NCBI RefSeq assembly: GCF_004795895.1
Contig: NZ_CP039250.1
Span: 620,001 to 684,000 of the forward strand
DNA length: 64,000 bases
Source: Sphingopyxis sp. PAMC25046
GTDB lineage: Bacteria > Pseudomonadota > Alphaproteobacteria > Sphingomonadales > Sphingomonadaceae
Direction: 5' to 3'
In this document: one piece after another, positions 27,715 to 39,566 of the stretch
How the letters are laid out: each line of letters starts with the position of its first letter
How positions within the stretch are numbered: the first letter of the stretch is position 1
Made by a program: the position numbers and the translations under genes
Notes under the pieces: model-generated
What the model saw: only the letters and a program-made list of their open reading frames with translations
Databases searched by the model: none
What the model was told of the DNA's origin: nothing

Positions 27715-27729
27715 GCGAAGGAATGCGCG

Positions 27730-27942
27730 TTGGAAAATCGGGTGCGCGAATATCGCGAAGGAGCGGGATGGAGCCAGGGCGAACTGGCCCGCCGGCTCGG
27801 TGTGTCGCGCCAGACGATCAACGCGGTCGAAACCGACAAATACGACCCCAGCCTGCCTCTCGCCCTGCGCATGGCCCGCCTGTTCGGGCTCGAAGTGCGC
27901 GAGCTGTTTATCGATCACTGGATTCCGGAGAATGAAGAATGA
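27730..27942 (+). CDS. Small XRE-family transcriptional regulator
   Basis: A 70-residue single-domain helix-turn-helix protein; the HTH spans WSQGELARRLGVSRQTINAVE. It resembles the short YozG-like regulators commonly found beside small membrane proteins. Translation uses a TTG start at 27730 preceded by GAAGGA; no ATG in frame would keep the HTH. Its stop overlaps the next start (ATGA). Probably autoregulates through the direct repeats at 27663-27714. Confidence 0.88.
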   Translation: MENRVREYREGAGWSQGELARRLGVSRQTINAVETDKYDPSLPLALRMARLFGLEVRELFIDHWIPENEE

Positions 27943-28598
27943 GCCATTCGACGATCGACGACCGGACACCGCGGTGGAAAAAGACGGCATTCAGCGCGCT
28001 TGTCGGCATGGCGTTCGGCGGGGGCAGCTTTTCGCTGCTGATGTGGCTCGCGGGCGAGGGGCTGCTCGTCGCCATGCAGCCTTCGCGCGTGGCGTTGGCG
28101 GGTGTGGGGCTGGTCTATCTCCTGGCCACCGTGATGATCGGCTTCGGCCTCGCCGTGCCGCGTGCCGGGGCGCGACTGCTCAATGTCGGCGATGCCGAGG
28201 AAATGGTCGACGACCGGCCCAAGCTGCTGCGCTCGGCGCTCTATATGGGATGGGCGGGCGTCACGCTCATGCTGGTCTCGCTCGCGCGGTCGCCCGGTTT
28301 CGCGGCCGGCCCGGTGGCACCCGCCGTCGCGCTCGCGGCACTGGCGGTCCTGCTCGTGGTAAGCCTCGCGTCGTTCCGCTGGCTCCGCGTCTATGACGAG
28401 TTCGACCGGCAGCTCGGGCTGGAGGGCGGTTCATGGGCCTTTTTGATCGCCCGCGCGATCCTCCTGCCCTGGGGGGCGCTCGACGCGCTCGGCTGGAACG
28501 CGTCGCTTTCGCCGATCGACGTCATCGCGGTGCTTGCGGCTTCGCTGATCGGCGGCAGCTTCGTAGCGGTCGGCAAGCGCGGCATGATGGTGCGCTAA
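27939..28598 (+). CDS. Multi-pass membrane protein coupled to XRE regulator
   Basis: A 219-residue integral membrane protein with about six hydrophobic segments (for example MAFGGGSFSLLMWLAGEGLL, VGLVYLLATVMIGFGLAV, AVALAALAVLLVVSLASF, VIAVLAASLIGGSFVAV). I do not recognise a family with known function. The four-base overlap with the XRE gene implies co-translation, so the pair is probably a functional module whose signal is unknown. It converges on the NTF2-like lipoprotein gene with overlapping stops. Confidence 0.8.
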   Translation: MSHSTIDDRTPRWKKTAFSALVGMAFGGGSFSLLMWLAGEGLLVAMQPSRVALAGVGLVYLLATVMIGFGLAVPRAGARLLNVGDAEEMVDDRPKLLRSALYMGWAGVTLMLVSLARSPGFAAGPVAPAVALAALAVLLVVSLASFRWLRVYDEFDRQLGLEGGSWAFLIARAILLPWGALDALGWNASLSPIDVIAVLAASLIGGSFVAVGKRGMMVR

Positions 28599-29065
28599 CC
28601 GCCATCCGGATCGGGGGTTTCGGGCAGCGGCGTCACCTGAGCATAGACCAGCCGCCAGCCGCCGTCGCGCCACAGCCAGTGATCGGCAAAGCGATGGCGA
28701 TCGACGAAGGGGGCGCCATCGGCCGTGCCGCGCAATTCGTTGGTCGCGGCCAGCAGCGCGCTATTGCCTGAGATAATCCAGCGCGCTTCGCTCGCACGGA
28801 AGGGTTCGATGCGAATTGCGGGTGCCGTCAGCGCGCCGATGAAAGCCGCTTTGTCGCCCTTTGCGCCGCTACCGCGAACCCAGAGAAAATCCTCCGCGAT
28901 CAGCCGTTCAAGCGCTGCTTCATCCTTTGCCGCAATCGCCGCGTCGAGCGCCGAAGCTGCCTCGCGATAGCCCGCTGGAGTGGTCGCAGGTTCCGCCCGA
29001 TCGTTCGCGGGGGCGCACGCGGCCGCCAGAAGAAACGTCGTCGCCGCCATATGGAGCCGCTTCAC
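28595..29065 (-). CDS. NTF2-like (DUF4440-type) lipoprotein
   Basis: A 156-residue protein with a lipoprotein-type signal (AATTFLLAAACAPAND, lipobox LAAAC). The mature part has the SnoaL/NTF2-like pattern: ALDAAIAAKDEAALERLIAEDFLWVRG near the start and HRFADHWLWRDGGWRLVYAQVTPL at the end. The GTG at 29065 is preferred because GGAGGAG lies just upstream; an adjacent TTG or the ATG at 29050 are alternatives. Function unknown. Confidence 0.7.
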   Translation of the reverse strand: MKRLHMAATTFLLAAACAPANDRAEPATTPAGYREAASALDAAIAAKDEAALERLIAEDFLWVRGSGAKGDKAAFIGALTAPAIRIEPFRASEARWIISGNSALLAATNELRGTADGAPFVDRHRFADHWLWRDGGWRLVYAQVTPLPETPDPDGG

Positions 29066-29177
29066 CAACTGTCTCTCCTCCTCGCGCGTCTGCAAAGGCT
29101 TGCCCGGGCTTGCCACCGCGCGCAACTACGTCGGGGGTAAGCGGGCAGGGCTCGGCGGGCAAGCGCATAAGCAAAAA

Positions 29178-29209
29178 GGGGCGCCCGGTTCCCCCGAACC
29201 GGACGCCCC
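29178..29209 (-). terminator. Rho-independent terminator of glnA
   Basis: Read on the minus strand, GGGGCGTCCGGTTC pairs with GAACCGGGCGCCCC around a small GGGG loop, followed at once by TTTTT (plus-strand AAAAA at 29173-29177). It lies 21 bases after the glnA stop. Confidence 0.9.
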
Positions 29210-29229
29210 GCTACAAAGCCCCCTGTTGG

Positions 29230-30642
29230 TCAGGCGCTGTAGTACATGTCGAACTCGACCGGGCTCGGCGTCTGCTCGAAGCGGTAAACCTCGTCCCACT
29301 TCAGCTCGACATAGGCCTCGATCTGGTCCTTGCTGAACACGTCGCCCTTCAGGAGGAAGTCGTGGTCGGCCATCAGGCTGTCGAGCGCCTCGCGAAGCGA
29401 GCCGCACACGGTCGGGACTTCCGAGAGTTCCTCGGGCGGCAGGTCGTAGAGGTTCTTGTCCATCGCATCGCCGGGGTGGATCTTGTTCTGGATTCCATCG
29501 AGCCCCGCCATCAGCAGCGCCGAATAGCAGAGATAGGGGTTTGCCATTGCGTCGGGGAAGCGGAACTCGACGCGCTTCGCCTTGGCCCCCGCACCGTAAG
29601 GGATGCGGCACGAGGCAGAGCGGTTGCGCGACGAATAAGCGAGCAGCACCGGCGCTTCGAAGCCCGGGACGAGGCGCTTATAGCTATTCGTAGTCGGGTT
29701 GGTGAAGGCGTTCAAGGCCTTGGCGTGCTTGATCACGCCGCCGATGAAATAGAGGCACATGTCCGAAAGGCCGGCATAGCCGTTGCCGGCGAAGAGCGGC
29801 TTGCCCTTTTCCCAGATCGAGATGTGCGTGTGCATGCCGCTGCCGTTATCGTCCTTGATCGGCTTCGGCATGAAGGTCGCGGTCTTGCCATAGGCATGCG
29901 CGACCTGATGAACCACGTACTTGTAGATCTGCATGCGGTCGGCGGTTTCGGTGAGGGTGCCGAAGGTCAGGCCGAGTTCGTGCTGCGCCGCAGCGACTTC
30001 ATGGTGATGCTTGTCGCAGGGCAGGCCCATTTCGAGCATCGTGGAGACCATTTCGGCGCGGATATCGACTGCGCTGTCGACCGGCGCGACCGGGAAGTAA
30101 CCCCCCTTGGCGCGCGGACGGTGCGCGAGGTTGCCGCCTTCATAGCTGCGGCCGGTGTTGGTCGGCAGTTCGATGTCGTCGATCTCGAAGCCCGACTTGT
30201 TGTAGCTGGTTTCGAAACGCACGTCGTCGAACATGAAGAATTCGGCTTCGGGGCCGACATAGACGGTGTCGCCGATGCCGGTCGAGGCGACATAAGCCTC
30301 GGCGCGCTTCGCCGTGGTGCGCGGGTCGCGGGCATAGCCTTCGCCGGTCGACGGCTCGACGATGTCGCAGAACATCACGAGCATCGGAGTGGCCGAGAAG
30401 GGATCGTCATAGACCGCGTCGAGGTCGGGCTTCAGGATCATGTCCGACTCGTTGATCGCTTTCCAGCCTTCGATCGACGAACCGTCGAACATCAGCCCGT
30501 CTTCGAGTTCGTCCTCTCCGAGGACCGAGGCGACCATGGTCAGGTGCTGCCATTTGCCCTTGGGGTCGGTGAAACGCAGATCGACCCACTCGATGTCGTT
30601 TTCCTTGATCCGCGCGATGATGTCCTTGGGCTTCGTAGCCAT
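29230..30642 (-). CDS. glnA: Glutamine synthetase type I
   Basis: A 470-residue GlnA that makes glutamine from glutamate, ammonia and ATP. Visible family motifs are [10 protein letters not shown], the ATP-binding [16 protein letters not shown], and the adenylylation site NLYDLPPEE, so activity can be tuned by GlnE. It follows glnB by 70 bases, forming the usual nitrogen-regulated glnBA pair, and ends in a clear terminator. Confidence 0.97.
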   Translation of the reverse strand: MATKPKDIIARIKENDIEWVDLRFTDPKGKWQHLTMVASVLGEDELEDGLMFDGSSIEGWKAINESDMILKPDLDAVYDDPFSATPMLVMFCDIVEPSTGEGYARDPRTTAKRAEAYVASTGIGDTVYVGPEAEFFMFDDVRFETSYNKSGFEIDDIELPTNTGRSYEGGNLAHRPRAKGGYFPVAPVDSAVDIRAEMVSTMLEMGLPCDKHHHEVAAAQHELGLTFGTLTETADRMQIYKYVVHQVAHAYGKTATFMPKPIKDDNGSGMHTHISIWEKGKPLFAGNGYAGLSDMCLYFIGGVIKHAKALNAFTNPTTNSYKRLVPGFEAPVLLAYSSRNRSASCRIPYGAGAKAKRVEFRFPDAMANPYLCYSALLMAGLDGIQNKIHPGDAMDKNLYDLPPEELSEVPTVCGSLREALDSLMADHDFLLKGDVFSKDQIEAYVELKWDEVYRFEQTPSPVEFDMYYSA

Positions 30643-30712
30643 GGTCTATGCTTCCTTCTTGCGAAATGATCCGGCGTGCCGGGAATTATCGGGTTTCTGA
30701 AAATATGAGGGG

Positions 30713-33461
<2,749 letters not shown>

Positions 33462-33551
33462 CTCGCTCTCCCTGTACGCCTATCGTTGACGTTAACGTCA
33501 AGACTGCGCCTGCGATGACGGAATGGCAAGCGGGAAAGTCGCGGGCTGGCG

Positions 33552-34391
33552 TTACTGCCAGGGCGGCGCGTTCAGGCCCTTGGGGCTGGCGGTGAAGATT
33601 TCGCAGCCGGTTTCGGTGATGCCGATGCTGTGTTCGAACTGTGCCGAGAGCGAACGGTCGCGGGTGACCGCGGTCCAGCCGTCACTCAGCATCTTCACCG
33701 CATATTTGCCGGTGTTGATCATCGGCTCGATCGTGAAGAACATGCCGGGGCGGAGTTCGGGGCCCGTGCCGGGGCGGCCGGCGTGGACCACTTCGGGCGC
33801 GTCGTGGAACATCTGGCCGAGGCCGTGGCCGCAGAAATCGCGGACGACCGAATAGCGATGCTTTTCGGCGTGGGTCTGGATCGCGTGCGCGACGTCGCCC
33901 ATGCGGTTGCCGGGCTTCGCCTGCTCGATGCCGAGCATCAGGCATTCGTAAGTGACTTCGACGAGGCGCTTCGCCTTTACGCCCACGTCGCCGACCAGAT
34001 ACATGCGACTGGTATCGCCGTGCCAGCCGTCGACGATGCTCGTGACGTCGATGTTGACGATATCGCCCTCGCGCACCGGCTTGTCGTCGGGAATGCCGTG
34101 GCAGACGACATGGTTGATGCTGGTGCAGCAGCTATGTGTGAAACCGCGGTAGCCCAATGTCGCGGGAATGCCGCCGCCATCGAGCATCATCGTGCGGACG
34201 AGGTCGTCGATTTCGGCCGTGGTCACGCCGGGCTGAACGAAGGGAACGAGCGCGTCGAGGATTTCGGCCGAAAGGCGGCCCGCCTTGCGCATCCCGGCAA
34301 AGCCCGCCTCGTCGTGGAGCTTGATCGTGCCATCGCGAACGCGGGCGGGCGCCGATGCTTCGTCGGCGGTTACGGTGACATAGTCGTACAT
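33552..34391 (-). CDS. map: Type I methionine aminopeptidase
   Basis: A 279-residue Map that removes N-terminal methionine from nascent proteins. The metal-ligand regions are DIVNIDVTSIVDGWHGDTSRMY, RDFCGHGLGQMFHDAPEV, MFFTIEPMIN and the C-terminal FEHSIGITETGCEI. A roughly 20-residue N-terminal extension precedes the core. It stands between the PQQ dehydrogenase and a REP-rich gap after clpA. Confidence 0.95.
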   Translation of the reverse strand: MYDYVTVTADEASAPARVRDGTIKLHDEAGFAGMRKAGRLSAEILDALVPFVQPGVTTAEIDDLVRTMMLDGGGIPATLGYRGFTHSCCTSINHVVCHGIPDDKPVREGDIVNIDVTSIVDGWHGDTSRMYLVGDVGVKAKRLVEVTYECLMLGIEQAKPGNRMGDVAHAIQTHAEKHRYSVVRDFCGHGLGQMFHDAPEVVHAGRPGTGPELRPGMFFTIEPMINTGKYAVKMLSDGWTAVTRDRSLSAQFEHSIGITETGCEIFTASPKGLNAPPWQ

Positions 34392-34437
34392 AAAAGGGGA
34401 TATAGGCGATGTGGCGCCGAATTGCGAGGGCAGTAAG

Positions 34438-34552
34438 CCCCTCCCGCCTGCGGGCGGGGTTTGGGGTGGGCAAGCACCGTTGCAGGACCCACCCCGCTGC
34501 GACTGGCGGGCAAGCCCGCAAGTCTCGCTACCCCTCCCGCAAGCGGGAGGGG
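34438..34552. repeat. Palindromic REP-like elements downstream of clpA
   Basis: The gap between clpA and map holds two GC-rich hairpins. The right one, at 34531-34552, is a perfect inverted repeat of CCCCTCCCGC and GCGGGAGGGG around AA; the left one, starting near 34439, is CCCCTCCCGCCTGCGGGCGGGG. They flank a GC-rich spacer with the imperfect pair GGGGTGGGCAAGC / GACCCACCCCGC. This is dispersed-repeat structure, and the right hairpin could terminate clpA. Confidence 0.6.
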
Positions 34553-34558
34553 AGCTAG

Positions 34559-36904
34559 TTACTCCGCCGCCTTCTTGGCCTTGTCGGCTTTCGGTTTGCC
34601 CTTGCCGGCCTTGGGCGCGGCGGGGGTGATTTCAAAGGCGAGCGGATTGCCGACATGGGCGTCCTCGCCGGTCTTCATCTTCACCTTGACCTCGCCGCCA
34701 TGGACGAGCTTGCCGAAGAGCAGTTCCTCGGCAAGCGGCTGCTTGATCTTCTCCTGGATCAGGCGGCCCATCGGACGCGCGCCATAGAGCTTGTCATAGC
34801 CCTTGCCGGTCAGCCATTCGCGCGCCGCCTCGTCGAGCTGGATGTGGACGTTGCGGTCGGCAAGCTGCAGCTCGAGTTCGAGGATGAACTTGTCGACGAC
34901 GCGCGCGACCACTTCGGGCGGCAGGTAGCCGAAAGGCACGATCGCATCGAGGCGGTTGCGGAATTCGGGGGTGAACATGCGCTTCACCGCCTCTTCCTGC
35001 ACATCCTCGCGCGTCGACTGGCCGAAACCGATCGACTCGCGCGCCATGTCGCTCGCGCCCGCGTTGGTCGTCATGATCAGGATGACGTTGCGGAAATCGA
35101 CCGTCTTGCCGTGGTGGTCGGTCAGGCGGCCGTTATCCATCACCTGCAACAGAATGTTGAAAAGGTCGGGATGCGCCTTTTCGATCTCGTCGAGCAGCAG
35201 CACGCAATGCGGGTTCTGGTCGATCGCATCGGTGAGCAGACCGCCCTGATCGTAACCGACATAGCCTGGAGGCGCGCCGATCAGGCGGCTGACCGAATGG
35301 CGCTCCATATATTCGGACATGTCGAAACGCTGGAGCGGGATGCCCATGATCGACGCGAGCTGCTTCGCGACCTCGGTCTTGCCGACGCCGGTCGGGCCCG
35401 AGAAGAGATAGTTGCCGATCGGCTTCTCGGGGTCGCGGAGGCCCGCGCGCGACAGCTTGATCGCCGACGACAGCACCTCGATCGCGGTGTTCTGGCCGAA
35501 CACGACGCGCTTCAAATCGGTCTCGAGGCTGGCGAGCGTCGCCTTGTCATCGGTCGACACCGACTTGGGCGGAATGCGCGCCATTGTTGCGATAACCGCC
35601 TCGATCTCCTTCGCGGTGATCGTCTTTTTGCGCTTCGACGGGGCGACGAGCATCTGCATCGCGCCGACCTCGTCGATCACGTCGATCGCCTTGTCGGGCA
35701 GCTTGCGGTCGTTGATATAGCGCGCCGACAGGTCGACCGCGGCGTTGATCGCGTCGGGTGTATAGCGCACCTGATGATGCGCCTCGAACGCGCTGCGCAG
35801 ACCCGCGAGGATTTTCTTGGTATCCTCGAGGCTCGGCTCGATCACGTCGATCTTCTGGAAGCGGCGGAGCAGCGCGCGATCCTTTTCGAAATGGTTGCGG
35901 AACTCCTTGTAGGTCGTCGAGCCGATACAGCGGATCACGCCGCCCGACAGCGCGGGTTTCAAGAGGTTCGAAGCGTCCATCGCGCCGCCCGACGTCGCGC
36001 CCGCGCCGATGACGGTGTGGATTTCGTCGATGAACAGGATCGCGTGCGGCAGGCCTTCGAGTTCGGTGACCACCTGCTTCAGCCGCTCCTCGAAATCGCC
36101 GCGATAGCGCGTGCCCGCGAGCAGCGCGCCCATGTCGAGCGAATAGATGACCGCGGGCAGCAGAACCTCGGGCACGTCGCCTTCGATGATCTTGCGCGCG
36201 AGGCCTTCGGCGATCGCGGTCTTGCCGACGCCGGGATCGCCGACATAGAGCGGGTTGTTCTTGCTGCGGCGGCAGAGGATCTGGATCGTGCGGTCGACCT
36301 CGGCGCTGCGGCCGATCAGCGGGTCGACCTTGCCGCCCTTGGCTTTCTCATTGAGGTTGACGGTGAACTGGTCGAGCGCGGTTTCCTTCTTCGACTTGCC
36401 TTCGCTCTTGTCCTTCGTCTCTTCCTTTTCCTCGGGCTCGGCCTGCGGCGAAGGCTTGCCGCCCTTGCCGACGCCGTGGCTGAGGTAGGAGACCGCATCG
36501 AGGCGCGTCAGATCCTGCTGCTGGAGGAAATAGACGGCATAGCTCTCGCGTTCGGAGAAGAGCGCGACGAGGACGTTGGCGCCAGTCACCTCATCCTTGC
36601 CCGACGACTGGACGTGCAGGATCGCGCGCTGGACGACGCGCTGAAAGCCGCTGGTGGGGGAGGGGTCGCTGTGCCCCTCGACCTTCAGGCTGTCGAGTTC
36701 GGTGTCGAGATAATGGACCACCGCCGACTGGAGGTCGTCGAGTGCGACGCCGCACGCGCGCATCACTTCGGCGGCATGATCGTCGTCGATCAGCGCGAAG
36801 AGCAGATGCTCGAGCGTCGCATATTCGTGATGGCGCTCCGAAGCAGCCTTCAGCGCGTTATGGAGGGTCTTTTCGAGGCTTTCCGAAAAGGACGGCATGG
36901 TCAT
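34559..36904 (-). CDS. clpA: ATP-dependent Clp protease ATP-binding subunit ClpA
   Basis: A 781-residue AAA+ unfoldase. It has the N-terminal Clp repeats (about 1-145, the ClpS-binding domain), a linker rich in Lys/Glu near 155-175, and two ATPase modules with Walker A GDPGVGKTAIAEG and GPTGVGKTEVAKQ. The ClpP-docking loop ESIGFGQ near 620 is present. It feeds N-degron and other substrates to ClpP. clpS, often adjacent in other bacteria, is not next to it here. An alternative start is two codons in (MPSFSES). Confidence 0.95.
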   Translation of the reverse strand: MTMPSFSESLEKTLHNALKAASERHHEYATLEHLLFALIDDDHAAEVMRACGVALDDLQSAVVHYLDTELDSLKVEGHSDPSPTSGFQRVVQRAILHVQSSGKDEVTGANVLVALFSERESYAVYFLQQQDLTRLDAVSYLSHGVGKGGKPSPQAEPEEKEETKDKSEGKSKKETALDQFTVNLNEKAKGGKVDPLIGRSAEVDRTIQILCRRSKNNPLYVGDPGVGKTAIAEGLARKIIEGDVPEVLLPAVIYSLDMGALLAGTRYRGDFEERLKQVVTELEGLPHAILFIDEIHTVIGAGATSGGAMDASNLLKPALSGGVIRCIGSTTYKEFRNHFEKDRALLRRFQKIDVIEPSLEDTKKILAGLRSAFEAHHQVRYTPDAINAAVDLSARYINDRKLPDKAIDVIDEVGAMQMLVAPSKRKKTITAKEIEAVIATMARIPPKSVSTDDKATLASLETDLKRVVFGQNTAIEVLSSAIKLSRAGLRDPEKPIGNYLFSGPTGVGKTEVAKQLASIMGIPLQRFDMSEYMERHSVSRLIGAPPGYVGYDQGGLLTDAIDQNPHCVLLLDEIEKAHPDLFNILLQVMDNGRLTDHHGKTVDFRNVILIMTTNAGASDMARESIGFGQSTREDVQEEAVKRMFTPEFRNRLDAIVPFGYLPPEVVARVVDKFILELELQLADRNVHIQLDEAAREWLTGKGYDKLYGARPMGRLIQEKIKQPLAEELLFGKLVHGGEVKVKMKTGEDAHVGNPLAFEITPAAPKAGKGKPKADKAKKAAE

Positions 36905-37094
36905 TCATCTCCTTGCGGGGACCAGGCCGGGGAGATGGCGGCCCCCTTAGAAATGCAACGTGGCGATGCCGCCGCCCCACCGCAAGGGAAAAGCGGTCGG
37001 CTTTGTGAAATTACGATGACGGGGTTGTCTTATGGTTAACGGGGCGTTGCGATTTTGGCATCGTGGAGGGGGTGTATCGGGATCGGACAAAGCT

Positions 37095-37388
37095 TCAGCC
37101 GCTTGAAGCGCGACGCCGAACCACAAATACCAGCCAAAGAATGAGAGTGGCGGCAAATATCCCGACGATCTGCGCAGCATCGATGAGAAGCCCGCCAGGC
37201 CAATAGCCGGGAGGTGATTGTAAGCCGGCTCCCAAAGCAAACAGCCCAAGGAACACGAGGCAGGTGGCCGCATGGACGAGCAGAGAAGTTTTCCAGCTGT
37301 CGCGAGCCTTTTTTATCAGAATCAGAGGCCCGAGCATGAAGCCGAGCAAAATCAGCGTACCCGGCCAATATTCAAGCATCTCGCTCAC
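37095..37388 (-). CDS. Small membrane protein
   Basis: A 97-residue protein with about three hydrophobic segments (LILLGFMLGPLILI, LLVHAATCLVFLGLFALG, AAQIVGIFAATLILWLVFVV) and a basic C-terminus. I do not recognise the family. It begins four bases after the stop of the gene at 37392-37655, so the two may be co-transcribed. The base composition is less GC-rich than nearby genes. Confidence 0.6.
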   Translation of the reverse strand: MSEMLEYWPGTLILLGFMLGPLILIKKARDSWKTSLLVHAATCLVFLGLFALGAGLQSPPGYWPGGLLIDAAQIVGIFAATLILWLVFVVRRRASSG

Positions 37389-37391
37389 GGG

Positions 37392-37655
37392 TCATCCTCG
37401 CTCACCCGCCCGGTCGACCATATCCATAAAGTCGCGCGCCATATTGCGCTCGTCTTCGTCCTTGAACGCGACATCGAGGTCGGGCGCGACGCCGAGCATG
37501 TACATCAATGCCCACAGCGCGAAGCGGCGGCCGGGGTTGGTTTCGAGGCCGAAGTCGACGCGCATGCGTTCGGTGCCCGCGGCGTGCGCTTCGGGGTGGA
37601 TCGCTGCGATGTCGGCGGTACCGAAATAGCGGCGGAGCTGGTCGTCGAAATCCAT
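37392..37655 (-). CDS. Conserved-looking small cytoplasmic protein
   Basis: An 87-residue soluble protein with no signal or membrane segment. It has an acidic C-terminal half (DLDVAFKDEDERNMARDFMD). I recognise no functional domain. Codon use is typical of the genome and it is packed with its neighbour, which supports a real gene. It diverges from the HerA-like ATPase gene across about 110 bases. Confidence 0.65.
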   Translation of the reverse strand: MDFDDQLRRYFGTADIAAIHPEAHAAGTERMRVDFGLETNPGRRFALWALMYMLGVAPDLDVAFKDEDERNMARDFMDMVDRAGERG

Positions 37656-37766
37656 GCCGCCCTTTTTGGCGCCTTAGTCCCGCTTGGCAAGGTTACGCGG
37701 CAAAATCGGGCGATCCGAAGACCCGCCCGGTTGTCTTTGCCCAAGCGCCCCGATAGGGCGGCCAGC

Positions 37767-39239
37767 GTGAAGACCAGCATCGACATCGGGACCGACACCG
37801 CGGGGCAGGGCGTGCGCATCGACGTGCAGGAACTGCTCGCGACGCGGCTGCTCGTGCAGGGCAATTCGGGGTCGGGCAAGTCGCACCTTTTGCGCCGCAT
37901 CCTCGAGGAAAGCGCCGAGCTGGTGCAGCAGATCGTGATCGATCCCGAGGGCGATTTCGTGACGCTCGCCGACGCGTACAGCCATGTCGTGATCAACGGC
38001 GGCGATTACAACGAGCGTGAGATCGCGGCGATGGGCGCGCGCATCCGCGAACATCGCGCGTCGATCATCCTCAGCCTCGAATCGCTCGATATCGAGGCGC
38101 AGATGACGTGCGCCGCGGCGTTCCTCAACGCGCTGTTCGACGCGCCGCGTGAGCATTGGTTTCCCGTGCTCGTGGTGGTCGACGAGGCGCAGATGTTCGC
38201 GCCGAGCGTCGCGGGCGACGTCGCCGACAATGTTCGCCGCGCGAGCCTGGGCGCGATGACGAACCTGATGTGCCGCGGGCGCAAGCGCGGGCTCGCGGGC
38301 GCGATCGCGACGCAGCGGCTTGCCAAGCTCGCGAAGAATGTCGCCGCCGAGGCGAGCAATTTCCTGATGGGGCGCACCTTCCTCGACATCGACATGGCGC
38401 GTGCCGCCGACCTGCTCGGCATGGAGCGACGACAGGCCGAGACGATCCGCGACCTCGAACGCGGGCATTTCCTCGGGCTCGGCCCCGCAATCTCGCGGCG
38501 GCCGATCGCGGTGCGGATCGGGTCGACGCAGACCTCGACGCGCATGGGGACGCACGGGCTGATGCCGCTTCCGCAAGCGGGCGGCGAGGATATGCGCTCG
38601 ATGCTCTTCACCGAATTGGAAGCGCCGGCGCAGCCCCGCTTCTTTCCGCCCGAACCCGAACCGGTCGCGGCCAGCGAAGTGCTGGAGCGGATCGCCGCGA
38701 GCGAGGGGCTGCACGAGGATGTCGATGCGCCGCCGGTGCTCGATATCCTCGAAGCGGTCGAGGAAGCCGAGCAGGGCGACGCGGTGGTGATCGCGACATT
38801 GCAGGACATGCTTTCGGATCCCGACTGCGCCTTCCAGCCCGAATCCTTCCTCTATCAGGATTTTTCGGTGCGCTGCCGGATGCAGAAGCTGAAGAAGGTG
38901 CCGCTCGATCTCGCCGCTTTCCGCCGCCGCTTCGCTTTGGCCAAGGGCGGGGTGTTCGACCCCGCCGAGCCGCGCTGGCGCGAGATGCTGGCCGTCGCCG
39001 ACCGGCTGCCGCACGACATGTTCGCGCCCTTCCTGCAGATTGCGCGCGCCGCGATGGAAGGCGAGCCCTGTCCCGACGACGAGATCCTCGGCCGCGCCTA
39101 TGGCAGCCGCTCGCCCGGACGCATCCGCCGCCTCGTCGAATATATGGAAAAGCAGGGGGTGATTGTCGTGCGCGCCGATTTCGGCGGGCGACGCTCGATC
39201 GGTATTCCCGAACTCGGGCTCAGCACCGAAGCCGAATAG
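37767..39239 (+). CDS. HerA-like (DUF87) ATPase
   Basis: A 490-residue P-loop ATPase of the HerA/FtsK superfamily. Walker A QGNSGSGKSHLL is at residues about 31-42, and Walker B FPVLVVVDEAQMFAP near 135; a C-terminal helical region of about 200 residues follows. The GTG at 37767 matches the conserved beginning (VKTSIDIG); the longer in-frame ORF is antisense to the divergent gene. No NurA nuclease or defence partner is adjacent, so a housekeeping DNA-translocase-type role is more likely than a defence one. Function not assigned. Confidence 0.85.
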   Translation: MKTSIDIGTDTAGQGVRIDVQELLATRLLVQGNSGSGKSHLLRRILEESAELVQQIVIDPEGDFVTLADAYSHVVINGGDYNEREIAAMGARIREHRASIILSLESLDIEAQMTCAAAFLNALFDAPREHWFPVLVVVDEAQMFAPSVAGDVADNVRRASLGAMTNLMCRGRKRGLAGAIATQRLAKLAKNVAAEASNFLMGRTFLDIDMARAADLLGMERRQAETIRDLERGHFLGLGPAISRRPIAVRIGSTQTSTRMGTHGLMPLPQAGGEDMRSMLFTELEAPAQPRFFPPEPEPVAASEVLERIAASEGLHEDVDAPPVLDILEAVEEAEQGDAVVIATLQDMLSDPDCAFQPESFLYQDFSVRCRMQKLKKVPLDLAAFRRRFALAKGGVFDPAEPRWREMLAVADRLPHDMFAPFLQIARAAMEGEPCPDDEILGRAYGSRSPGRIRRLVEYMEKQGVIVVRADFGGRRSIGIPELGLSTEAE

Positions 39240-39437
39240 CTAAGTCTTCCGGAACAGCGCCTCGGCCGCCGCCTTCTGGCTCGTCGCCGCGGCGCGGTGC
39301 GCCTTGATCCGCGCGATCTCGCCTTCCAGAGCGGCGATGCGGTCGTCGAGTTCGTCGACCGACAGCGGATCGAGCGGCTGTCTGGTCAGCGCCGTCAACA
39401 CATCGTCGCGGCGGCGGGGAAGGTCGTCATCGTCCAT
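39240..39437 (-). CDS. DUF1192 family small protein
   Basis: A 65-residue protein. The acidic start MDDDDLPRRRDD, the core LDPLSVDELDDRIAALEGEIARIKAH (a short coiled coil) and the Ala/Lys-rich end match DUF1192 proteins of alphaproteobacteria. Function unknown. Its stop abuts the convergent HerA-like gene end directly. Confidence 0.85.
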   Translation of the reverse strand: MDDDDLPRRRDDVLTALTRQPLDPLSVDELDDRIAALEGEIARIKAHRAAATSQKAAAEALFRKT

Positions 39438-39566
39438 GGCGCATCCTCCTGGTCCCTGGGTTCAAGCCCTAAGGGGCTAATAAGGCGCGCGACTGTTGAC
39501 CCGTGTCGCCGCACTGTCAATAAGGCGGCGCAGGGGTGATGGAACCGGGACCAGTGGGGGAATGAA

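Noticed and set aside
34655..37039. 794-codon plus-strand ORF opposite clpA
   Set aside because: Antisense shadow of an unambiguous ClpA gene with low-complexity translation.
37032..37046. Possible CtrA box (TTAA-N7-TTAA)
   Set aside because: Only the first half-site matches; the second reads TTGC.
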